Positions 36,629 through 46,571 of a DNA stretch of 64,000 nucleotides are shown piece by piece. Below the pieces are notes generated by a model, which worked only from the letters and a program-made list of their open reading frames with translations, did not search any database and had not been told where the DNA came from. The DNA comes from Platerodrilus igneus. Its lineage: Eukaryota; Arthropoda; Insecta; Coleoptera; Lycidae. Numbering within the stretch: the first letter of the stretch is position 1; each line of letters begins with the position of its first letter. The translations under genes and the position numbers were made by a program. Location: the NCBI GenBank assembly GCA_036346225.1, contig JARFIW010000588.1, positions 7,445,501 to 7,509,500 on the forward strand, written 5' to 3'.

Positions 36629-37332
36629 TGATAATTTGAGGGATGCTTCTTTGTTATTCTATGCACCGTTATATGCTTAATGTTTCAGTTAGATATTTAT
36701 ATATTTACATTTATACCTGTATTGTGCATTTATATATTTTATTGTTCTGTCAATTGAATGGTTTTGTTCGCCATTTTGCCTGTTTTTGTCGTATCATCTA
36801 TAAAAAGGAAGATTAAAATTAGAATAAGTTGGTTATATAACGATAGTGAACGCTAGGGATGAATTTAGGCTGAAGCTAGAATGAATTACTTAGACTAGGG
36901 TGGACGATATTGTAAATTTATAGACTAGGAACAAATCACGGGATAAGCTATCAATAAATTTGGAGTATGCTTAGAAATTCGAATCCATTAGTAAATATTA
37001 ATTTTGCTAGATTCGGGTAGTTTTAAATCGACCCTTCATGTTGCACCGGTAAGCAGAGCCGGCGGCTTCTATTCGGTATTATACCCACTCCCCTCTTTAT
37101 TTTTTGCTAGTGTCATGTTGATCAAACACGCTCTAAAGTCAACGCGATTGGTACCATTATATAAGCGCTAACTAACTCTAGTTTTAGTTTATAAATTATA
37201 TTTAACGATTAATAAATTTTGAAGTCACATTTATATGAAGCACGTAATTATTCGCATTTAAACCCAATGTAGTACTTTCGCGTGGAGCATTGGGAAATGG
37301 CCGCAAGTGTAGCGGTCCTTACTCAAATTATA
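36629..37332 (+). mobile_element. MULE-like MITE, second + copy
   Basis: About 700 bp co-linear with 14194-14903: GATGCTTCTTTGTTATT, CGCCATTTTGCC, TCGACCCTTCATG, TATTCGGTATTA, CCCAATGTAGTACTTTCG and GGCCGCAAGTGTAGCGG. Ends are TGATAATTTGAG and CTCAAATTATA, inverted over 10-11 bases. No matching flanking duplication found, so older or rearranged. Confidence 0.7.
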
Positions 37333-37550
37333 CGATATAGAGTTGAGAATCGAGATCACAGTATAAACTTCATACTTGCCTAATGACACACCTTGCAACT
37401 AAATGCCTCCACAAACTTCCTTCATAAGCAATCACATTTTATCTAAAAAATTCCAAAGAATCTTCTAGTATTGTTTTCATTTTATTTCTTTGCACCATTA
37501 ACATTCTTCAATATGTCATGTAAATAACATTAAACATGTTTTATTTTTAG

Positions 37551-37855
37551 GTCTAATTTCAATGATCCTGATCCTTCTAGCATTTATATGTGGATTTGCT
37601 GCCTTCAACTCTAGTAGGCTTAAAACATACGCACCGCCTGTGTGGTTTAAATTTATTCACAACATTCTGGGTCAATTTGGTTATATAATTGGACTAGTTA
37701 GTGTAATTTATGGCTTCCATACGAATTGGTTCGCTCGTCACACTACTCTATCTTCAAGAATAGCAGCAACGATAGCTACCATTATTATAACAATTTGGTC
37801 TGTGAAAGCTGCTGTCAAGTCATCATATGATCAAATTAAAAATATTATTGGTTAG
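37551..37855 (+). CDS. CYB561D-like exon 3 (terminal)
   Basis: Starts in phase 1 after the acceptor at 37550, stop TAG 37853-37855. Encodes about 100 residues: membrane helix LISMILILLAFICGFAAF, then FIHNILGQFGYIIGLVSVIYG with the fourth heme-ligand His of FIHN, and a last helix IAATIATIIITIWSVKAA. The hydrophobic pattern and His spacing match helices 4-6 of CYB561D proteins. AATAAA at 37889-37894, 34 bases past the stop, is a good polyadenylation signal. Confidence 0.88.
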
Positions 37856-37899
37856 TTTGTTTGAATTATGCTGTTGTGATACTTCTGTAATAAATATTT

Positions 37900-38419
37900 T
37901 TAACAAAATGTTTAAATTGCATTAATGAAGTTTAAGAGACCTTTCACGAAAGTAGATAAGCTACCTTCGTACGGCCTCAAAAGTGCAATTTTCCAACGTA
38001 TTTTCCATGTATTTTGAACATTAAATTCTAAAAAAATCTAAGGTTTATTTTGCACTTTATTGTACCAAGCATTGAAATCCCCATAACATTCTTAAAAATC
38101 CTTGTCGTATACATCTTTGATCGTAGCCCAATAAAATCTGTCATAAGTCGCCCATTATCAACTAAACTTACGAAGTAAGTTAGGTTAATATAATCGCTAC
38201 GTCGTTGTCGTCGCCGCCGTCGTCCGTTGCCATATTCCCATAATGATACAATAAATGTACCTTCTTTAGTTTTTTACGCTGATTACAAATATGCTATACG
38301 ATTTTCGATAACTCACTTAGTTTTCGAGATAATCGAATTTATTTGAGAAATGTTAACAGTACAAACTAATATAAACTTTAATAGATATTTAAATTTAAAA
38401 TATATAATTTCCTTTTATA
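37900..38419. other. Intergenic DNA downstream of CYB561D
   Basis: No coding region. A short CG-rich GTCGTCGCCGCC run lies at about 38203-38225. Confidence 0.4.
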
Positions 38420-38735
38420 AAATTTCCGTACGCTTGGTTGTAAGGCGTACATGCGTCTTAGATTTTTTTTGTCTTTCATCATCCCCAATACTTTTTGTTA
38501 ACTAGCGGAGTTCCATAATTGTTGGAAGGATAGTCGGAAGTATCGAAACGTTGCTGACAGTGCAGCTTCATAGTTTCACAAGGATCCTGATTTATTATTT
38601 TATAAATTAGACTATCTGTATCTGTGTAAAGAACTCGGCACCCATCTCCAAAGGCGGCGTTCATATATCCATAATGAAAATCGTAGATTGTCAACTTGGC
38701 TGTATCGAGAATACACATACTAACATATTTTGGTT
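38420..38735 (-). pseudogene. Polinton-type DNA polymerase B remnant, palm C motif
   Basis: The frame KYVSMCILDTAKLTIYDFHY is followed by CRVLYTDTDSLIYKI; YTDTDS is the metal-binding motif C of protein-primed family B polymerases carried by Polintons/Mavericks. It continues to TPLVNKKYWG, where the frame meets TGA TGA at 38479-38481. MMKDKK... continues one frame over and soon degenerates. It joins the fragment at 40171-40620 (same strand, upstream part). Confidence 0.88.
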
Positions 38736-40170
38736 GTTACGGTTAAATTTTACGTAACGCGTTTCCCAATTTTTAGATATACTTCGTTCCCAAATACGAC
38801 GCCTATGGTTTATTTCCTTATTGTAATTTATCAAGTTTCGTTCATAAATTCAAGTTTTAATTCTTGTATGTTGATAGCGTGCTTAAAACTACTTCTTATC
38901 ACTTCAATACGAGTTGTAATTATTTGTTCTATTCTTAATTTGATTCTCGATGCTTGGTAACGTGCATCTTATTGTGAACTAATTTGTAGTTTCACCCTTA
39001 TTATTTTAATTTTGGGGAATTGATGATCCGTTATTTAAGAGCGAACTATTAGTAAAGATTTTATATTTGCTCTGCTCTTTTGAGAATTTTATAGAAGTTC
39101 GAGGTAAGGTTATTTATAATTTGTTATGCACGTAAACTTCATAGAGTTGTTATTTTTGTAGGACACACATTTGAAAACTCGTTGATAACATCGAGTTTTG
39201 TTCTTATGATTTAAGCCCGTTTTGAAAAGGAACCGCAAAACGGTAAAGTAAATAGTAGGTGTGTTCACATCTAATTACAACATTTTAGGGCTGTAGTTTA
39301 CAGTTTGCAGTTTGCAATTCTGTTGAAGATACTGTTAGTATTAAATTCAAGGTGCTTGGTATTTCAGTCTGGTACATTATGTACGTATTTTATTAAAACA
39401 AACTCAGGCGTACCTGCAAGATACGATATCCGCGCTCAGGACCTGTTCTGGTAAGAGCTTTCCATATTATATTTTGATTGTACGTGCCGCTAATCTGGTA
39501 TCCATGGTGGCTTTCCACCTGCAGATAACATTATAGAGCCATCTCACAATATAACTGATATTGTAATTTATTTTAATATCATATTTGTAACAGTTGTGCG
39601 TCGGAATTAATTTAACCAACGAATTATTGTACACATTCGTTTGATAGGTATTTTTATCTGCATAATCGTACCCACAAGCGTTGGTACCACCGCGAGTAGC
39701 GTTCGACTGATTTTAAATTTATACAAAGTGAACCTAATGAAAATATACTGCAGCCATTTAATTTTTAATAAGTGTAAGGCACATATTGAAAAGTACGCTG
39801 GTTTCATTAACCCAATCGCTTGCATTTAAGCTTTGTTATGATGTAAAATTGATGTTCATGTTCAACCCTATAAATATTAGAAACCATAAGTTGTGTCAGT
39901 AAACGATTATATGTTATTTGGATTTTCTTGTTGTCGAGTTTTATTAAGCATCTGCATATTGCGTGAGAAATTTCGTAGATTGATTTCGCGGGAGGCGTAC
40001 AGTTCCGATTTAGGTGGCGCTCTCCAGGACTCTTGTTCCCCGTGTCGACCTTAGGTTATTTGTATCTTGGTGCAAATTCACTCCCCCTCGCCGACCAGAG
40101 TCTAGTCGTGGTAAAATACGGTTACTCCTGCGGCTAACGGTGTGTATGTTTTTTGTGTTAGGAAACCGTG
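38736..40170. mobile_element. About 1.43-kb insertion splitting the polymerase remnant (unclassified)
   Basis: The polymerase text breaks after KSEIYFKKP (40171) and resumes with QPKYVSM (38735). On the + strand GGTT is present at both edges (…TTTTGGTT|GTTACGG… and …GTGTTAA|GGTTTCTT…), a possible 4-bp TSD. If the TSD is only GGT, the insert would start TGTTACGG, as LTRs often do. No coding region of family resemblance inside. A solo LTR is one option; no second copy was found in the window. Confidence 0.5.
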
Positions 40171-40620
40171 TTAAGGTTTCTTAAAATATATTTCAGATTT
40201 AAGAAGTTCCACTGCCACAAGGTTTTCATCAAAGATTGTGACATTTTTGAATGGAGGGTTAGATATTTTAGCTTTGGCTCCATATCTGCCGTCCCAGTTT
40301 TGTATAAGTTTCATATTACAATGTTTGCGTATATACTCCATCGTTTTCCCAACGACTGCATTATTCATTAGCTTGAACAAGTTCTTCTTAAATTCATTTC
40401 TTGCTCGTTTCCGAAGTTCAGTATTGAGGTCAATGTAAGATTTTAGCCAGCAGCTGTGTTTAAATTTCAGCACCCTGTGAATAGCTTTTAATTTGAGTTT
40501 ATTTAACAACACCTGCTTCAGATTTCTATAACGGATGACATATTTACATTTTGAATTCAATGTAGCCATTAATTTGGTACTTTGAATTTTTGATATAGGC
40601 GGTTTTCCAGTCTTCGGATC
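40171..40620 (-). pseudogene. Polinton-type DNA polymerase B remnant, palm B region
   Basis: 150 open codons: a lead DPKTGKPPISKI, then YVIRYRNLKQVLLNKLKLK and FKKNLFKLMNNAVVGKTMEYIRKH (motif B, KLMNNAxxGKT), then FDENLVAVELLKSEIYFKKP. This is the palm/thumb part of a protein-primed polymerase of Polinton type. Exonuclease domain and N-terminus are absent; upstream the sequence turns into an unrelated LINE fragment. The intact frame over 450 bases indicates a recent or long-constrained copy. Confidence 0.9.
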
Positions 40621-40765
40621 AATGTGCTCCGGACTAGAACCTCTTTGTTATTAACTTTGTCCATGGTAACATCATCATAAATGTGTAGTACCACATTCCT
40701 ATCTGCTTCTCCTACTGTACCCAATTCATAACTGTACAGTGCGGTACACAAGTAGGGTATTTACT
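40621..40765 (-). mobile_element. Small RTE LINE C-terminal fragment
   Basis: The reverse complement reads TALYSYE.GTVGEADRN and DKVNNKEVL, aligning with LYGCETCTVGEADQKK and DKVKNEEVL of RTE copy 1. It abuts the polymerase remnant directly. Confidence 0.65.
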
Positions 40766-40779
40766 AGGCTTCTGGCACA

Positions 40780-41610
40780 CCTTTGACATCACAAATTAAT
40801 GTTAAATCCCATCTTGCACCGTCCATCCAGCACACACTCAATTGCAAAAAAGCCTTAAAAATCTGCACAATAGTTTTCTTCAACTAAGCATTTTTAGCCC
40901 CCGGCATGAATCATTAATTAAATTCTAATTTGCCTTTACCTTACAGTATACCTTTCCACCATATTAGCAAATATTCGCACATCTAGTAACAGTATTAAAT
41001 AAAATTGTCATCTTAAATCTGTACAATAGTTTTCTTCAACTAGTCATTTTTTAGTCTCCGGCATGGATCATGCTGTCGGAATACTGTTCTGGACTGTCGG
41101 ACCCCGGCATCCTTCCGCAGAACCTCGGCATCCTTCCACAGCACCACCGGATTTGCAAATTCTTCCGCTAATTAAGAGTGATATTTACATAAATCTACTA
41201 GACGAATCCATTAAACCTAAAGCAATCGTTTGCAAATTAAATTCTTATTTGTCACAATTTCAAATATTTGCATAAATCTTTTAGTAACATTGATTAAGTA
41301 CTGTATTTGCACAGATTAATCCTTTAAACTAATCTATACATATACTACTAATGCAATCATTTGCAAAATTCCTATTTGTCTCTATCTCACGGTATAACTT
41401 CAACTATGTTAGCAAATATTCGCACATCTAGCAACAGTATTCATTATAGTACATATACTCACGCTTAATCAATTAAATTCCTTACTTTCCACCGATAAGG
41501 AATACACATGCAAATTCTTCCGCTAATTTATGGTAATATTGGAATAAATCTACTAGATTAATCTATTAAACCTAATGCAATCGTTTACAAATTAAATTCT
41601 TATTTATACA
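40780..41610 (+). repeat. Cluster of local direct repeats
   Basis: Three motifs occur twice each: ATCTG(C/T)ACAATAGTTTTCTTCAACT at about 40860 and 41017; TTAGCAAATATTCGCACATCTAG at about 40965 and 41412; and CTTCCGCTAATT...AATCTACTAGA...TTAAACCTAA(A/T)GCAATCGTTT at about 41160 and 41517. Tandemly reshuffled units; a mobile origin is possible but not shown. Confidence 0.7.
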
Positions 41611-41959
41611 GAGTGCTCCACAAAAATAACCTGTCACTTGACACTTGTTACATCGATCATTTTTTGCATACGTCACGAGCACCATGTTGATTACGTCAAA
41701 ACAGTCATTGTAATACATGGGTCATTTTTTTGTAACAACTACCACTTTAACGTATCCACCATCTTTGCGATATTTTTCACTCAGCCTTGTACACGGATAT
41801 TACATAGTTGACAACTGAATCAGTTGTACCAGTTACTTTAGCCCTCACCTCACTTTTACATATTTTTTTTGCTTACGCGACGAGCGCCATCTTTTAAACC
41901 AATTTCTTTCAACCCGCCCCACATCATGTTTTTTTAAATTATATGGAAGTGTGACTTAA
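41611..41959. other. Non-coding DNA with transposon-end-like start
   Basis: Starts TACAGAGTGCTCCACAAAAA, resembling the ACAGGGTGTTCCA-type ends of insect repeats. GACGAGCGCCATCTTTTAAACC later resembles CACGAGCACCATGTTGATTACG nearer the start. No family named. Confidence 0.35.
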
Positions 41960-42183
41960 ACATTATAGCCTTTTTTGTTACGTTAAGGGATTTTTCTTAT
42001 TAGGTTTTTACTCCTATGTGACCAGCTGAAAAGCACAAGGATGTTTGACGAGGATTTCCAGTAAGTGTAAAGAGCCCACGGCAAGTTTCGGTGGAAGATG
42101 GCTCGTAGATGAGGAAACCTCAAAAGGCTAAGCGGCTAGTCGAGGTATTTGCTCTGGGTAGAACATGAGCTTACTCTTCAAAA
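41960..42183 (+). mobile_element. SINE family B, 5'-truncated copy
   Basis: Nearly identical to 55735-55945 and similar to 56520-56725: TTTTTACTCCTATGTGACC, GGATTTCCAGTAAGTGTAAAGAGCCCACGGC, GGCTCGTAGATGAGG, AAAGGCTAAGCGGC and CTCTGGGTAGAACATGAGCTT. Lacks the tRNA-like head. Confidence 0.75.
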
Positions 42184-42489
42184 AAATTTCACTCACGCAT
42201 GAATGAACCTAATAGAACATTGCCAATTCCTACAATATTCATACTTATAACAAACATAACTATTTTAGTTACTAACAATATTGGTCTCTTACCAATATCT
42301 AACTTGGACTCAAATTATTTGACTTCCAATACAATCTCAGGAACTACCATCAATTTCGGTTGTCCTCTTGACTACAAAATTACCTTCCAGAAACAATTGT
42401 TCTCCACAGAAGTTTTTGAGAAGCTATGTTTCGGACTAATATAAACACTATATACAACGCGTTAAGCAAGCTAAATGAATTAAATGAAG

Positions 42490-43017
42490 TGTTGCGAGCT
42501 ACTACTAGACAACCCATCAATTACACACAAAACGCCGCAAGCACTGTTTATTCTCTACGGTTCCAGAATTCTTCTGGAACATACTAGATAATGAGTCATA
42601 TCTTTAAATCTGAGTATATATAAGACCGCTAATAAATGCAAGAGTCAGTCTATACTAGAATGTCGTATATAAATTATAACGTTGTAAAGTAATCGTAGTT
42701 TTGAGCTTTTAGAAGTATACATAAATGTGATATGCTGTGTCTAATGTACATGCAGCTTGTAGTATACATAAATAAATAGAAGTGTATGAATAAATAGTTG
42801 TGTTAGTGTTGTTAATGGACCTATGGTAAAGAAGTTAGTTTAAGAAGATATTAGTGCTTGTAAATTCATTAGTGTGATAGTGTTTCATTGTTAATTGGAC
42901 TGAAAACATCTATAAATAAGGCATATACTGTTAATTAGACTTGTGAACAGTGAGTAATAAAGACCATTATTATTACTTGTTTTAAATTAAAGAAACGCGG
43001 TAGTAGTAGCCTGTTAC
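42490..43017 (+). mobile_element. Candidate solo LTR (+)
   Basis: Begins TGTTGCGAGC and could end at GCCTGTTACA. It contains TATATATAAG (42615-42624) followed at the correct distance by the initiator TCAGTC (42645-42650), and AATAAA at 42956-42961, the usual order of an LTR. No coding partner or flanking duplication identified. It is oriented opposite to the Gypsy-2 remnant beside it. Confidence 0.45.
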
Positions 43018-43384
43018 AGAATTAAGTGAATTATTTCATCCAAAAGAAATTTTCAACTAATTATATACAAAACTTATCAAAAGTTCATCAACAAAAATAT
43101 AAACGTCTTTTACTGACATTTGGCCTTTAGGGTAACATGCAACTTACAACATCTCAAATTCAACTAATAATTTGCAACCAAAAGTTTCAGAGCAACCTAA
43201 TACTAACCTTACTGTACAACAAAATTTCTTTATCCCTTTTTAACTTCATATCCTACATCCAAATTTTAGATTTCCAAGCTTTGATTACCAAACAGTATTC
43301 TAATACAATAAATAAATTCTTAACCAAAAAGATATGACAGAAACAATTCCTACTATTAACCATTAAACATTTTAACACTACTAA

Positions 43385-44653
43385 TTAACGTTCAGAAACA
43401 TCATCTTTTTCAACATCATTACTGAACTCTGAATAAGGTTTTAAGTCCTTAACATGCCATCTGCCTGCCTTTGAACCATCTACATTATTCAATTCATAAA
43501 TCAAATTAGAAATCTTCTTTCTAACGATACACAAAACGTATTTTGGCGCAAGCTTAGCAGTAAACTTATCACTTGCTTTCGAAAGAACTTTATTGGACCT
43601 CCAAACTTTGTCACCTACTTCGAAAGAAATGTTACGTCTTCTTAAATTAAATGTATTACTGGACTGCATGTAAGCTAAATGTAACCTTTTCTGTACGTCT
43701 ATAAAAATATCAAATAGTTCTTGATGATCTAACACATACGAAGGCCTATCACCAGGAATAATATCTATATCATCTGTGGGTTCCACATCAAGACCATAAA
43801 TCTTCCAGACACAGGAACATTTCTACCAAAAACTAAGAAATTTGGCGAATAACCAGTGGCATGGTGTTTTGCAGAATTATTCGCATACTGAATTTGGGGT
43901 AACTCAATATCCCAAGTATCATGTTCTTTAATATATGACCGTATAGCTGTTCCGGCAGTTCGATTTATTCTTTCCACAAAAATTACATTGGGGAGAGTAA
44001 ACTGCATTAAACCAGATTTTTTGAACATCATATTTTTTGCATACTGCCTTGAAATTTCTTCCACTAAATTGTGAACCATTATCACAAATAACGAATTTGG
44101 GGACACCAAAGACTAAAAAAACTTTTTCTTCCAGTACACGTTCTATTAAATGCGCTTTTGCACTACGTAACGGAAACATCAATGTAAATTTTGAGAACCA
44201 GTCACCAATAACTAGTAACCATTTGTGTCCAACCTTGGACCGTAGAAATGGGCCCATGAGGTCTATTGCAATAATCTGAAAGGGGAACTTCACCTCTTTT
44301 TCCTTTCCCATTAACCCAAGGGGCCCTCTATTCGATGCTTTCTGTGCACCACACGTTAAGCACTTTTTGCAAAATTTCATCACATCAATACGCATTTTTG
44401 ACCAATAAAAATTTTCTTGTACGCGTGCCAATGTTTTAAAAAAACCAAAATATCCGGCCACTGAAGGGTCATGATTTATCCGAATAACCTCTTCCTTTTG
44501 TGATCTAGGAACTAAATATTTCCATTCCCCTACATTCGATGAGAGTGGTAAATTTGAAGAAAGAAATTTAAATACAAGGTTATCTTCCACTTTCCATTGT
44601 GGGTAACCATCAGGTGAAGATAAAATCTTTTCTCGAAGAGACACATACCAAGG
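43385..44653 (-). pseudogene. Gypsy-2 integrase, frameshifted
   Basis: Reads from the junction with the Polinton-like element: DPWYVSLREKIL, VEDNLVFKFL, then the zinc-binding region (the first His pair reads HDPSVAGY, so the second His is lost; CKKCLTCGAQKA has the Cys pair). The core has IIAIDLMGPF (Asp) and VICDNGSQFSG (Asp). The Glu-bearing FVERINRTAGTAIRSYIKEH is in another frame (43765-44109). The C-terminal part (43385-43786) has FEVGDKVWRSNKVLS, KLAPKYVL and GRWHVKDLKPYSE, typical of gypsy integrases. At least two frame breaks. Confidence 0.9.
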
Positions 44654-44659
44654 GTCTAC
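44654..44659. repeat. Left target-site duplication of the Polinton-like element
   Basis: GTCTAC, repeated exactly at 53984-53989. Both lie in the Gypsy-2 sequence, and joining them restores the V-D-P-W-Y codons of its integrase lead-in. Confidence 0.92.
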
Positions 44660-46429
44660 AGTAGAGGAAAATCAGGCAACCCACCCCCACATTTCCACCA
44701 GCATCCACATTTCCACACACATCTGGACCAAATTTACATGTAAATTCGCACTATAAAGTCTTATTTTTTAAGAATCTCCACCTGCTCTCTCCCTGTGGAG
44801 ATGAATCTCCTCCTTGTGGAATTTTTTACCCCAACCATTTTGATTACATCACACCCGCATTCTTTCCACCCGCGAGATAAATCTTTCTCCACATTTCCAC
44901 CCACGAGATAAACCTATCTTGTTTGGTATCAATTAATATTAGAATTTTCTCAGCTACCTGAATCTCTAGGAATTTTTCAGATTGCATCATCCCCAAGGAG
45001 CTACCCTCATTTTAAGATTTCTTACCTGTAGCGACTTTTGAGCGTTCTTATAAATTTTTTTATACATGCGATACATCTTGTTAGTCTAAAATTTTACACA
45101 GAATTCAAATCTGTAAACAGATTTGAAATCGGACCATGCCCTGCAAAGTTATACCCCTTTAAAGTCCTGATCTTCTAAATTTTGCTCTTTGCTTTATAAG
45201 CAAACCTAACAAATAGTTTTCTTCGTCTGACCAATGCATCTTTTGAGATAAACCTATCTTGTTTGGTATCAATCAATATTAGAATTTTCTCAGCTACCCA
45301 AATCTCTAGGAATTTTTCAGATTGCACCATCCCCAAGGAGCTACCCTAATTTTAAGATTTCTTACCTGTAGCGACTTTTGAGCGTTCTTATAAATTTTCT
45401 TAGTCATGCGATACATCTTGTTAGTCTAAAATTTTACACAGAATTTGAATCTGCAAACAGATTTGAAATCGGACAACGCCCTGCAAAGTTATACTTTAAG
45501 CCCTCAAACCTCTTTAAAAATTTTGCTCGTATATATTTAACTCCATTTTTAAAACCTTTTCGCTACCCAAGACATATGCTTTAACCAAACAGTTAGAGGT
45601 AGTAACACAAAATTAAGAACACAAAATTTTAATAATTTATTTATCCAACTTACAGTTTAATAAACTTATAGAATGCAATTTTACAAAGTATAACATTATT
45701 TCCTGTGCGTAGCCGAAAGTTTAACCTGTAACAAAAGGAAATTAATGTGTTGTTTAAATAGACCTGTAATAAAAGAGATTAATGTAAAAAAGGAGACATG
45801 TTTTCGGTTAATAAGACATATTATCGTTAATCTAACAATATGTTTTACCGTCCAGCGACATCACGTGGAGGTAAACACATTCCAATGTAATGGGTTTTAA
45901 ATAGGAAAGTACGCTAAATACAAATCAATTAACAGCAATTAAATATTGCTTACTGACCTACCTTAATTAGGTTGCTGTGCTATTAGGAATGATGTTTAAG
46001 ACTTCGTACGTATTTTCCGGATTATATGTTGTATTCTTTTTATTAAGTAATCGAATAAATCGTTCCTTCTGCTTCCAAAGAAACTCGGACACTCCATTGT
46101 CGACGCTGGCGTTATTTATGCGATAGCTAGCCATACAGTTGTTAAACGCTGTGCTAATCATTTCTACACCATCTTCGTTAGTAGCGGTAACTGATGCATT
46201 TTATGTTTGTTGCTCCTTAAGTGTGCGGTATATGTATTCTTTTCCATTTCGAAATCGCATACTGTACACATAATTCGTGGTTGTTTCGTACAAGACCCTT
46301 TAACAGCTGGCGGAGCTGAACGTTTAAGGCTTAATGACATACCGTGCTGTTTTTCCTTGTGTCGCAGTAAGTTGTCCATTCGCGTAAAAGCGAAACCGCA
46401 AGTCCCACAGTTTAAGTACTTTGCTGCGG
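44660..46429 (+). repeat. Left terminal inverted repeat
   Basis: Inverse of 52213-53983. The differences I found are length changes: GG here against GGG in the other arm at two places (about 44990 and 45345), TTTT against five at 45562 and 45678, and an extra GT/AC pair near 45102. The outer 250 bp are rich in CCACATTTCCACC-type motifs. A block of about 340 bp occurs twice in tandem (44890-45235 and 45240-45590). Confidence 0.92.
45967..46161 (-). CDS. Small frame resembling the N-terminal part of Polinton polymerase proteins (left TIR)
   Basis: 64 codons from ATG 46161: MISTAFNNCMASYRINN, VDNGVSEFLWKQKERFIRLLNKK, ending NIIPNSTAT. The frame is open a little further up (TNEDGVE before the Met) and overlaps the end of the zinc-finger frame one base out of register. 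In animal Polintons a zinc-finger segment followed by an (I/F)xxAFxxxxxxYRI...FL...+ block commonly precedes the polymerase, from memory of such proteins. An identical copy is in the right TIR. Confidence 0.55.
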   Translation of the reverse strand: MISTAFNNCMASYRINNASVDNGVSEFLWKQKERFIRLLNKKNTTYNPENTYEVLNIIPNSTAT

Positions 46430-46547
46430 ACGGCTTAACCCTGGGCGATGTTACACTACGACATTTGTTCTGGTGCCGTTTGAGAGCATTTTTCCAGGTA
46501 TAGGAAGCACCGCAAGGGTTGCACTTATAAACGTTTGCAGGTACCAT
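46164..46547 (-). CDS. C2H2-type zinc-finger protein (left TIR and adjoining)
   Basis: ATG 46547, 127 codons. Three fingers: CNPC...H...C (C2HC type), CGTCGFAFTRMDNLLRHKEKQH and CTVCDFEMEKNTYTAHLRSNKH. Between them is a basic Ser/Pro linker. The stop at 46164 follows a probable 1-base slip, because the next frame continues with the polymerase-like segment. Its first finger lies inside the TIR border (46430), so only this arm has the complete gene. Probably a DNA-binding protein of the element. Confidence 0.7.
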   Translation of the reverse strand: MVPANVYKCNPCGASYTWKNALKRHQNKCRSVTSPRVKPSAAKYLNCGTCGFAFTRMDNLLRHKEKQHGMSLSLKRSAPPAVKGSCTKQPRIMCTVCDFEMEKNTYTAHLRSNKHKMHQLPLLTKMV

Positions 46548-46571
46548 TTTAGTACAAAACAAAACCCGCAC

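Larger units (their letters stand above)
25161..37550 (+). other. 12.4-kb CYB561D intron 2, filled with transposons
   Basis: Donor GTATGG at 25161 and acceptor TTATTTTTAG at 37541-37550; the phases agree. Contents in order: a short dispersed repeat, RTE copy 2, RTE tails, an inverted MULE-like repeat, a dead piggyBac and a second + strand MULE-like repeat. By contrast intron 1 is only 53 bp. Confidence 0.85.

Noticed and set aside
42199..42444. Small membrane-like frame near 42.2 kb
   Set aside because: No family resemblance, AT-rich low-complexity hydrophobic composition, no support from flanks.
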